NCBI RefSeq assembly: GCF_020733705.1
Contig: NZ_JAJFZM010000001.1
Span: forward strand, 186,001-250,000
Length of the DNA: 64,000 nt
Source of the DNA: Nocardia australiensis
GTDB lineage: Bacteria; Actinomycetota; Actinomycetes; Mycobacteriales; Mycobacteriaceae
Direction of reading: 5' to 3'
This document shows, in pieces, positions 45,657 to 53,957 of this stretch (position 1 is the stretch's first letter; each line of letters starts with the position of its first letter). The notes under the pieces were generated by a model, which was not told where the DNA came from, made no database searches, and saw nothing but the letters and a program-made list of their open reading frames with translations. Made by a program: the position numbers and the translations under genes.

Positions 45657-47986
45657 GCGCGAGCGCTGCGGCGACAGAGCGAGCCACCGGGATGACAGGG
45701 GCTGAACCGGCGACGCGAGTATTCGGCATTCGCCATCACGGCCCGGGTTCCGCCAGATCGCTGCGTTCGGCGCTGGAGGCGTTTCGACCGGACGCGATCC
45801 TGATCGAGGGACCGGCGGATGCCGATCCGCTGGTCGGGTATGTCGCTGCCGAGGGGATGGCGCCGCCCGTCGCGCTGCTGGCCTACGTACCGGACGCACC
45901 GGCGAAGGCGGCATTCTGGCCGTATGCGGTGTTCTCACCGGAGTGGCAGGCGCTGCGCTATGCGACTGAACACGATGTGCCCGTTCGATTTTGCGATCTC
46001 CCTGCCACCACGGTGCTCGCCGCCGCCGATGAGCCGGGCGATCGTATCGATCCGCTCGGCGAGCTCGCCGCCGCCGCCGGCTATGACGACGCGGAGCGCT
46101 GGTGGGACGCCGTGGTCGAATCCGCTGCGGACGCAGACGCTTTCGACGCCATCACCGAAGCCATGGGGGCGCTGCGCGAGGCCGCCGAACGTGGCGAGTT
46201 CGGTATCGCGATCACCGAGTCCGAATCCGAAAATGAGGTAGCCGAGGCTGATTCGGCTGACGCGCGGATTCTTCGCCGCACGCCGACGGGGATCGACGCA
46301 CACACCCTGCGTCGCGAGGCATACATGCGCCAAACCATGCGCAAGGCACTCAAGGAGGGTGCGCAACGGCTCGCGGTGGTGTGTGGGGCGTGGCACGCGC
46401 CCGCCTTGACCGGCAAGCTCGGGCCCGCGGCCGCCGACACCAGGTTGCTGAAGGGGCTGCCGAGGGTGAAGGCGACGGTGACGTGGGTGCCGTGGACACA
46501 TTCCCGGCTGGCATCGGCATCCGGTTACGGCGCGGGGATCGCCTCGCCGGGCTGGTATCACCATCTGTTCACCGAGACCGAGCAGCCCATCGCCCGGTGG
46601 CTCACCCGCGTGGCCGGTGTCCTGCGGGCGAATGATCTGCCGGTGTCGAGCGCCCACATCATCGAGGCCGTGCGGCTTGCCGACACGCTCGCGGTATTGC
46701 GCGAGCGTCCGCTGGCCGGGCTATCGGAGGTTACCGAGGCGGTGCGTTCGGTGATGTGCGCGGGCGACGAGACCATGGTCGGCTTGATCGCCAACGAGCT
46801 CGTGGTCGGCGAGGCGCTGGGCGCGGTGCCCGAGGGGACGCCAACCGTACCGCTCGATGCCGATCTACGAGCGCGGATCCGGACCTTGCGTATGAAGCAG
46901 GACGCGCTTTCGCGCACGCTCGATCTGGATCTGCGCAAGGAACGTGAGGTCGAACGGTCCCGGCTGCTGCACCGACTGCGACTGCTCGGCATCGACTGGG
47001 GCACGCGCACTGTCGGCGAGGTCCGCAGCACCGGCACCTTCCGCGAAACCTGGACGCTGGAATGGCGACCGGAATTCGCGGTCTCGATTATCGAGGCGTC
47101 GCGCTGGGGCACCACCATCCGCACCGCCGCCGAGGCGAAAATTCTCGATACCGCGAATCGCGAAGGCAGCACGGTCGGTGATCTCACCACCGCATTGGAG
47201 ACAGCGTTACTCGCCGACCTCGGCGACGCCACCGATGGACTGATCGCGCGACTGGAATCGGTTGCTGCCCTTGATCACGACGTGAGTCACCTGCTCGCCG
47301 CACTGCCCGGGCTGGTCCGCTCGCTGCGTTACGGCGATGTTCGCGGCACCGACACCGGGGCGCTCGCGCACGTGGCCGACGGCTTGATCGTTCGCATCTG
47401 CGCCGGCCTGCCCAGCGCGGTCACCGGCTTGGATGCCGACGCCGCTGGACAACTCCGCGATCTGATCGACAACGCCCACACCGCCATCCACACCAGGGAT
47501 GACGAGTGGGCGACCAAGGAATGGCTGACCGCGCTCGGCCGGATCGCCGACCGCGACGACGTGCACGGCAGCATCGTCGGCCGCGCGGTCCGGCTGCTCT
47601 GCGATGCGGGCATCATCGACGAAACCGATTCCGCACGCAGGCTTTCCGCCGCGCTGTCGATCGGCAATACCGCTGCGGCCAAAGCCGCGTGGATCGACGG
47701 GTTCGTCGGCGAACGCGGTCTGCTGCTCGTACACGATCGAGAGTTGTTGCGCCTCATCGACGATTGGCTCCGCTCGCTACACGATGACCAGTTCGTGGAG
47801 ATCCTCCCGCTGCTGCGCCGCACCTTCGGCGCCTTCGAATCGGGCGAACGCCGCGCCATCGGCCAGGCGGTCCGCGACGGCGGTGTCGCCCCTCGCGGCG
47901 ACACGGCAGGCGGCACCGCCATCGACGTGGAGCTCGGCCTGACCGCGATGCGCGCTGTCGTCGAAATCCTGTGTGTAACAGGATGA
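45653..47986 (+). CDS. DUF5682 family protein
   Basis: The 777-residue protein begins, after a 20-residue leader, with VFGIRHHGPGSARSLRSAL (His28, His29) and ILIEGPADADPLVGY (Glu52). It later has LRREAYMRQTMRKAL and VVCGAWHAPAL (His248). These conserved His/Glu/Arg positions resemble the ChaN/EreA/TraB-TIKI superfamily, some members of which are metal-dependent hydrolases, so residues 20-260 may be an enzyme domain. The remaining 500 residues are helical with no motif I recognise. GTG at 45653 overlaps the MoxR stop by 4 bp. Function is unknown. Confidence 0.85.
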   Translation: MSASAAATERATGMTGAEPATRVFGIRHHGPGSARSLRSALEAFRPDAILIEGPADADPLVGYVAAEGMAPPVALLAYVPDAPAKAAFWPYAVFSPEWQALRYATEHDVPVRFCDLPATTVLAAADEPGDRIDPLGELAAAAGYDDAERWWDAVVESAADADAFDAITEAMGALREAAERGEFGIAITESESENEVAEADSADARILRRTPTGIDAHTLRREAYMRQTMRKALKEGAQRLAVVCGAWHAPALTGKLGPAAADTRLLKGLPRVKATVTWVPWTHSRLASASGYGAGIASPGWYHHLFTETEQPIARWLTRVAGVLRANDLPVSSAHIIEAVRLADTLAVLRERPLAGLSEVTEAVRSVMCAGDETMVGLIANELVVGEALGAVPEGTPTVPLDADLRARIRTLRMKQDALSRTLDLDLRKEREVERSRLLHRLRLLGIDWGTRTVGEVRSTGTFRETWTLEWRPEFAVSIIEASRWGTTIRTAAEAKILDTANREGSTVGDLTTALETALLADLGDATDGLIARLESVAALDHDVSHLLAALPGLVRSLRYGDVRGTDTGALAHVADGLIVRICAGLPSAVTGLDADAAGQLRDLIDNAHTAIHTRDDEWATKEWLTALGRIADRDDVHGSIVGRAVRLLCDAGIIDETDSARRLSAALSIGNTAAAKAAWIDGFVGERGLLLVHDRELLRLIDDWLRSLHDDQFVEILPLLRRTFGAFESGERRAIGQAVRDGGVAPRGDTAGGTAIDVELGLTAMRAVVEILCVTG

Positions 47987-48043
47987 TGCCGCCACTTCGC
48001 GGCACACGATATCTCCGTCCATCGACTACTCGGGAGCAGCGCA

Positions 48044-49207
48044 ATGACCGCCACCGATGAGACCCATTCCAGACGTTGGCGGTTGGTGCTCGGTACCGCC
48101 GCCGAGCCGAGTCTCGGCGGGCTCGGTACCGCGGACGACCAGGCCATGGACGCGGCACTGTCGGCCCTGTACAACACCGAGGAGAACACGGCGTCGGGTA
48201 AACGCGCGGGCGGCCTCGGCGCTTCAGCGCCCAAGATGGCGCGCTGGCTCGGCGACATCCGCAACTACTTCCCGTCGACCGTCGTCGAGGTGATGCAGCG
48301 CGACGCGGTCGACCGGCTGAACCTGACACAGTTGCTGCTGGAGCCGGAATTACTCGAGGCGGTGGAACCCGACGTGCACCTGGTCGGCACCCTGCTGAGC
48401 CTCAACGGGGTGATGCCGGAAACCACCAAGGCGACCGCGCGCATGGTCGTGGAAAAGGTGGTGCGAGAGATCGAACAGCGCATCGCCGCACAGACTCTCG
48501 CGGCCGTTACCGGTGCCTTGAACCGCGCCACCCGGGTCAACCGGCCCCGCCTGCGCGACATCGACTGGGACCGCACCATCCGCAAGAATCTCGCCAACTA
48601 TCTGCCCGAGCATCGCACCGTGGTACCGGAACGCCTGGTCGGCTACGGCCGCAAAGCCCAGGCGGTCCGCAGAGACGTCGTACTCGCCATCGACCAGTCC
48701 GGCTCGATGGCGTCGAGTGTGGTCTATGCGTCGGTGTTCGGTGCCGTCCTCGCCTCGATGCGCGCTCTGAAAACGTCCCTGGTCGTCTTCGACACCGAGG
48801 TAGTCGACCTCACCGAGCACCTCACCGACCCCGTCGAGGTCCTCTTCGGCACCCAACTCGGCGGCGGCACCGACATCAATCGCGCCATCGCCTACTCGCA
48901 ATCACTCGTCACCCGGCCCGCCGACACCCTTTTCGTCCTTATCTCCGACCTCTACGAGGGCGGGATCAGGGCAGAAATGCTGCGCCGCGTCAACGCCATG
49001 AAGGAGTCCGGCGTCCAGGTGGTGGTCCTGCTGGCCCTATCCGACGACGGCGCCCCCGCCTTCGACCACGAAAACGCCGCCGCACTCGCCGCACTCGGCG
49101 TCCCAGCCTTCGCGTGCACCCCCGACAAATTCCCCGACCTGCTCGCCCTGGCCCTCGACCGCGGCGACATCCAGACCTGGGCCAACAACAACGCCGGGAA
49201 ACCGTGA
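48044..49207 (+). CDS. VWA-domain protein with intact MIDAS
   Basis: The 387-residue cytosolic von Willebrand A protein has a helical N-terminal half of about 200 residues and a VWA domain from about 210. The metal-ion-dependent adhesion site is complete: DQSGS (Asp217, Ser219, Ser221), Thr276 in LGGGTDINR and Asp302 in LISDLYEGG. No signal peptide or membrane span is seen. The start is ATG at 48044, 57 bp after the DUF5682 stop. It is the expected mechanical partner of the MoxR ATPase and closes the operon. Confidence 0.9.
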   Translation: MTATDETHSRRWRLVLGTAAEPSLGGLGTADDQAMDAALSALYNTEENTASGKRAGGLGASAPKMARWLGDIRNYFPSTVVEVMQRDAVDRLNLTQLLLEPELLEAVEPDVHLVGTLLSLNGVMPETTKATARMVVEKVVREIEQRIAAQTLAAVTGALNRATRVNRPRLRDIDWDRTIRKNLANYLPEHRTVVPERLVGYGRKAQAVRRDVVLAIDQSGSMASSVVYASVFGAVLASMRALKTSLVVFDTEVVDLTEHLTDPVEVLFGTQLGGGTDINRAIAYSQSLVTRPADTLFVLISDLYEGGIRAEMLRRVNAMKESGVQVVVLLALSDDGAPAFDHENAAALAALGVPAFACTPDKFPDLLALALDRGDIQTWANNNAGKP

Positions 49208-49283
49208 CCCGAACCCGCCGTCGACGTATCCGCATGGCCCACAGCAGCATTACCCGCACCGGCACCAACGATTCCCCGGCTAT

Positions 49284-50243
49284 TCATTTCCGCTGACGAT
49301 CCAGATCCAGCCGCGCCACCAGCGCGCGGTGATCCGCGCCCGTTAGGCCGACAGTGTCCGCCGCGCGGGCGTGCCCTCCGGCGATGAGTATGTGGTCGAT
49401 GCCGACGAGCGGCGGCCAAGGCTTGTCGGTCGGATAGGTGACCAGGTGTCCGGCACCCGCCTGTTCGACAGCGTCGCCGAAACGCCCCGACAGCATCGTA
49501 CGGAACTGCGCATGGTCGTAGGTCGCGTTGAAGTCGCCGCCGACGATCGCCGGTCGGCTCGCGGGCGACCGCTCGAGAATCTCACGCAGACGGGACAATT
49601 CGTCGGCCCAAACCCGCGTGCCATATACCGGCGGCACCGGATGGAAGGCATACACCGTGACCGGTCCGATATCCGGGATGGTTGCCGTCGCCGAAAGCTG
49701 GTTCAGCACGAACCCGTCGTACTCGACGGTTTCCGACAGTGGGTAACTGCTCCAGATTCCCGTTCCGGTCGCGGTCCTGCCTGGTGACAGATGCCGGTAC
49801 GGCAATACCTGGTCCAGACCCGCCCGGCGGAGCCCCTCGACCGCGACAGGTGTGAGTTCATTGACGGTGAGCACCGCGACCTTCCGCACGCGAACCTCAT
49901 CGACCAGCACCTGGGGATCGGCCCCGTCGAACAGCAGATTGGCCTGCATCACCATCACCTCGTGGCCGCCGTCGTCGCCCGAGCGACCGACATACAGCGG
50001 AGCCTGCGCCCACACTGCGGCGGCAACGACAACGATCGCCACTCCCGCCCCGATCCAGCGCCGCATGGCGGCAAACGCCACCGCCCCAACGAGCGCACAG
50101 CACATCAGGTACGGCGCACCCGAAGCCGCCAATACCAACACCCGAGCCGACGACCGACTGAAATACAATGCCACCCCAGCCGCTCCCACCAGCGTCGCAG
50201 CCCACGCGAGCACATTGACACCGGCCCGAACCGACTTCCGCAT
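49284..50243 (-). CDS. Membrane-anchored endonuclease/exonuclease/phosphatase-fold protein
   Basis: The 319-residue protein has three hydrophobic N-terminal spans (about residues 8-28, 34-58 and 63-82), then an extracytoplasmic EEP domain. The EEP motifs are MVMQANLLF, VLTVNELTP, IVGGDFNATYDH and the terminal LTGADHRALVARL. EEP proteins cleave phosphodiesters in nucleic acids or lipids; the substrate is unknown here. The start is uncertain: the frame is open to 50420 and could add another span; none of the starts has a clear Shine-Dalgarno. It lies after the terminator of the ABC exporter, so it probably has its own promoter. Confidence 0.75.
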   Translation of the reverse strand: MRKSVRAGVNVLAWAATLVGAAGVALYFSRSSARVLVLAASGAPYLMCCALVGAVAFAAMRRWIGAGVAIVVVAAAVWAQAPLYVGRSGDDGGHEVMVMQANLLFDGADPQVLVDEVRVRKVAVLTVNELTPVAVEGLRRAGLDQVLPYRHLSPGRTATGTGIWSSYPLSETVEYDGFVLNQLSATATIPDIGPVTVYAFHPVPPVYGTRVWADELSRLREILERSPASRPAIVGGDFNATYDHAQFRTMLSGRFGDAVEQAGAGHLVTYPTDKPWPPLVGIDHILIAGGHARAADTVGLTGADHRALVARLDLDRQRK

Positions 50244-50434
50244 CACACCGGACAGCAAAGCACGAACTGCGAGGTGCGCCCAGCCCGCGGTGCGACGATC
50301 CCGAACTGTCGCGCTAACCGCATGACGTCGGCCCGATGACCGAGCGACACCTCGGATCATGGTGTGGAGCAGCCCGCCTAGCACAGCGATCAACGCAAAC
50401 GCACAGCCACAGCAGCACATAACCCGGCCACCCC

Positions 50435-50466
50435 AGGCCGGTGCCTCTTACAAATGGCACCGGCCT
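50435..50466 (-). terminator. Terminator hairpin after the ABC exporter operon
   Basis: An 11-bp perfect inverted repeat (AGGCCGGTGCC pairing with GGCACCGGCCT, 10-nt loop) lies just past the permease stop. A second small repeat, CCTCG-AAA-CGAGG, sits at 50464-50476. There is no long T-run. Confidence 0.65.
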
Positions 50467-50479
50467 CGAAACGAGGAAC

Positions 50480-53020
50480 CTACAGATCCGCGATGGCCGC
50501 CAACGGTGGCGTCCGCGCGGCGCGAATACCTGGCCACAATGCCGCGAGAACACCGACGATCGCCGAGGACACCAGCATCAGCACCAACTGATTCCACGGC
50601 ACCGTGATCTGCTCCAACCCCAGGTCACGCAGGGTTCGCAGGAAGCCGACGCCGAGGCCGAGGCCCAATGCCATGCCGACGATCGCACCGAACACCGCGA
50701 TCAACATCGACTCCAGATAGATGGTCCGCCGGACCTGTGGGCGTTGCATGCCGACCGCGCGCAGCATGCCGATCTCACGTCGGCGCTCCACCACCGACAG
50801 GGCCAGGGTATTGACTATGCCGAGTATCGCGATCACCACGGCGAGCGCGAGCAGACCGTACAGGATCGCCAGCAGGGTATTGATCTGCTTGCCCTGTGCG
50901 CCCTTGAATTCCTCCCGGTCCTGTATCTGGACCACCGCGAAGTCCTTATCGTCGGTGATCTGTTCCAGATTCGCGCGCATCTCGGTGAGATCGGCACCGG
51001 ACTGGGCCTTGATCAGCATCAGGTAGTTGGTGCGGAACTTGACGGGAGTGACCTCGTCGTACATCTTCGGCGACACTACGATCGAGCCCAGCATTGGTGT
51101 CTTCTTGTAGATGCCCGTTATGGTGACCGGAATCTTCTTGAAATCCACGCTGGTCACGGTGGTCGACTGGCCGACCTTCCAGCCGTGCTTGTCTGCCTCC
51201 TCGTCGGAGACGAGCACTTCATGGTCGCCGATTGTGCTGCTGCCGCTGCGGAGGTCGTAGTTCAGTACGGCGTCGAGCGACCCGTCCGGCGAAATGCCGC
51301 CAATATCGGTGCCATCGACCTTGAAGGCGACAGGTCGGATACCGACCGCATCCGATACCTGCGGCACCGTCTTGCGCACCGCGTCACCGGCACCGAGCGG
51401 GACCCCGATCATCGGCGGCCCAGCGAGCACATAGTCCGCCTTCACCCCCTTGTCGACGAAGACACCCACGCTCGCCTTCGCCGACGCACCGAGCATGGCG
51501 ATCGCGGTCACCAGCATCAAACCGAGGGTTAACGCGAAAGCCGTTGCGGCAGTGCGGCGCGGGTTGCGTCCGGCATTGTTGCGCGCCATCCGACCGATCG
51601 GGCCGAACGGCCGAATCAGCACGCCCAGTGCCGCCACCACCGGCCGCGATACCGCTGGGGCGGCCAGCAGGACGGCCAAGATCAGCGCCAGCGCACCGAT
51701 CCCCACCGTCAGGGCCGCATTGCCGCCGGTGGACTGCGCACCGATCACCACGAGCAGCACGCCGATCACGGCGAGTACCGCACCGACCACAGTACGTAGG
51801 CGCAATGACTCACCGGCAGAAGCGAATTCCTCGCGCATCGCCTCAACAGGCGGAATCTTCGCGGCTCGCCGGGCGGGCGCGTATGCGCTGACCATGGTGA
51901 CAAGCAGACCGACGAGCAGACCGACCGCCACCGTGCGCGGCAGCACCGTCATCGTGCCGGTGGGCAGCCCGAGATCGAATGCGTTGAGCACCGCGGAGAG
52001 CCCGAACGCGAGTCCGACGCCGCCCGCCAATCCCAGTGCGCTGCCGATCAATCCGATGATGAACGCCTCCGCCACCACCGACCGCCCCACCTGTTGTCTG
52101 CTGGCGCCGACGGCGCGCAGCAGCGCCAATTCGCGCAAGCGCTGGGCGACGATCATCGAGAAGGTGTTGTAGATGATGAACGTGCCGACGATCAACGCGA
52201 TCGCGCCGAAGGCGAGCAGGAAGTAGTTGATGAAGTTCAGCGCGTTGGAGACTTCCTTCTTCAGATCGGCACGAACCTGATCGCCGTTCTGAACCTTGTA
52301 GTCCTTCAACGTCTCCGACAACTCGTCACGCAGTTGATCGCCGGGGATACCTGCGGTGGCGATATCGACGTAGGCGACGTGAGCGTCGTCGGTGAACAGC
52401 TGACGGGCCTGGGTGTCGTCGAAGACCAGTCCGATGAATCCACCGGTATCGGAAGGCGCCTGATAGATGCCGGTAACCGTGACGTCGATCGGTGGGCCGT
52501 GCTGTGACGGGATGAGTACCTTGGTCTTATCGCCGACCTTCAACCCGGCCCGCTCGGCGCCACTGGTATTGATGGCCATCTCACCCTCATGCGCGGGTGG
52601 GGCGCCTTGCACGAACTTGTCCGGTTCGGCGACCGACTTGTCCGGCGGCAGATACGACTGGCCGAAGGTGGGTGCGCCCCCGGTCTGCACGGCCTTCTTG
52701 CCATCCGGATACAGCAGCACCACCGGGCCGTTGACGCTCGGCGCGACGGTACGGACCCCATCCATCTTCGAGATCTGATCCACCACACTGAGCGGGACGC
52801 CGAGCGACTGCTGCGACTTGGGGCTCACCCTTACATCGACACCCTTGGCCTGATTGCCGAAAATGCCGTCGAAGGTGCGCTGCAGGGTATCGGTGAACAC
52901 GAACGAGCCCGCGATGAACGCAGTGCCGAGGACGACCGACAGCAGCGTCAGCGCGAGGCGCACCTTGTGCGCGGCGAGGTTGCGCAAGGCCACCTTGCGC
53001 ATGGGATTGCCGCTCATCAT
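50480..53020 (-). CDS. ABC exporter permease, MacB/FtsX type
   Basis: The 846-residue permease has the duplicated FtsX layout. The first membrane span near residue 20 is followed by a large extracytoplasmic domain and three spans around 260-385. After a linker with spans near 410-455 comes a second extracytoplasmic domain, with three final spans near 720-840. Such proteins work by mechanotransmission, moving lipoproteins, peptides or antibiotics out of the membrane rather than through a channel. ATG at 53020 overlaps the ATPase stop by 4 bp. Substrate unknown. Confidence 0.9.
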   Translation of the reverse strand: MMSGNPMRKVALRNLAAHKVRLALTLLSVVLGTAFIAGSFVFTDTLQRTFDGIFGNQAKGVDVRVSPKSQQSLGVPLSVVDQISKMDGVRTVAPSVNGPVVLLYPDGKKAVQTGGAPTFGQSYLPPDKSVAEPDKFVQGAPPAHEGEMAINTSGAERAGLKVGDKTKVLIPSQHGPPIDVTVTGIYQAPSDTGGFIGLVFDDTQARQLFTDDAHVAYVDIATAGIPGDQLRDELSETLKDYKVQNGDQVRADLKKEVSNALNFINYFLLAFGAIALIVGTFIIYNTFSMIVAQRLRELALLRAVGASRQQVGRSVVAEAFIIGLIGSALGLAGGVGLAFGLSAVLNAFDLGLPTGTMTVLPRTVAVGLLVGLLVTMVSAYAPARRAAKIPPVEAMREEFASAGESLRLRTVVGAVLAVIGVLLVVIGAQSTGGNAALTVGIGALALILAVLLAAPAVSRPVVAALGVLIRPFGPIGRMARNNAGRNPRRTAATAFALTLGLMLVTAIAMLGASAKASVGVFVDKGVKADYVLAGPPMIGVPLGAGDAVRKTVPQVSDAVGIRPVAFKVDGTDIGGISPDGSLDAVLNYDLRSGSSTIGDHEVLVSDEEADKHGWKVGQSTTVTSVDFKKIPVTITGIYKKTPMLGSIVVSPKMYDEVTPVKFRTNYLMLIKAQSGADLTEMRANLEQITDDKDFAVVQIQDREEFKGAQGKQINTLLAILYGLLALAVVIAILGIVNTLALSVVERRREIGMLRAVGMQRPQVRRTIYLESMLIAVFGAIVGMALGLGLGVGFLRTLRDLGLEQITVPWNQLVLMLVSSAIVGVLAALWPGIRAARTPPLAAIADL

Positions 53021-53793
53021 GCCTGCTCCAGTGCCTTCATCCGGTCGAGCACCGATTCTGAGGTGGGGTCGCGCAGTTCGTTCACAATGCGGCCGTCGGC
53101 GAGGAAAATCACCCGGTCGGCATATCCGGCGGCGTGCGGCTCATGCGTGACGATCACAACCGTCTGACCGAATTCGTCCACTGCGGCGCGCAGAATATTC
53201 AGCACCTCCTCGGAGGCACGCGAATCGAGATTGCCGGTCGGCTCGTCACCGAAGATGATTTCCGGCTTGCCCGCCAGCGCCCGCGCGCACGCCACTCGCT
53301 GCTGCTGACCGCCGGAAAGTTCACTCGGCCGGTGGGTGAGCCGATCGGTCAGGCCGAGTCGCTTCAGCACGGTGTCGAGCCAGTCCTGGTCGGGTTTGCG
53401 TCCGGCGATGTCCAGCGGCAGCGTGATGTTTTCCAGTGCCGTCAGCGTCGGTACCAGGTTGAACGCCTGGAATACGAACCCGATCCGGTCGCGCCGCAGT
53501 CGCGTCATCTGCTTATCCGAGAGCGCCGACAAATCGGTCTCCCCGATCCGCACACTTCCCGAACTGGCGCTGTCGAGTCCGGCTAGGCAATGCATCAGCG
53601 TCGATTTACCCGAACCCGACGGCCCCATGATCGCTGTGAACTCGCCCTTGGCGAACTCGACAGACACCCCATCTAGCGCCTTGACCTGCGTATCCCCCGA
53701 CCCATAGACCTTCGTTAGGTCGATAGCACGGGCCGCGACATCGGTCGGAGCCGTCGATTCGGCGGTGTCGGTATCCAAAGCGTGCGATGTCAT
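53017..53793 (-). CDS. ABC exporter ATPase, MacB/LolD type
   Basis: The 258-residue ATPase has Walker A GPSGSGKS, Q-loop VFQAFNLVP, signature LSGGQQQR, Walker B IIFGDEPT and H-loop VTHEP. An extended N-terminus precedes ARAIDLTKVYG. The start MTSHALD at 53793 is preferred; the frame extends to 53817. It is coupled by a 4-bp overlap to the FtsX-type permease. Confidence 0.93.
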   Translation of the reverse strand: MTSHALDTDTAESTAPTDVAARAIDLTKVYGSGDTQVKALDGVSVEFAKGEFTAIMGPSGSGKSTLMHCLAGLDSASSGSVRIGETDLSALSDKQMTRLRRDRIGFVFQAFNLVPTLTALENITLPLDIAGRKPDQDWLDTVLKRLGLTDRLTHRPSELSGGQQQRVACARALAGKPEIIFGDEPTGNLDSRASEEVLNILRAAVDEFGQTVVIVTHEPHAAGYADRVIFLADGRIVNELRDPTSESVLDRMKALEQA

Positions 53794-53957
53794 GCGTACC
53801 AGTCTGTATGTCATCACACCCCGGCGCCATCCGGGGTTCCCCCGATGCCCTGGGTATCGATACAGGTCATCCGCGAGGCTGGTCCCGGGTAGGCCGGCTC
53901 ATACAGTTCGGGTCGCCTCCAGGATGATGGACTCACCTTCGGACATGTGTCTAGAAG

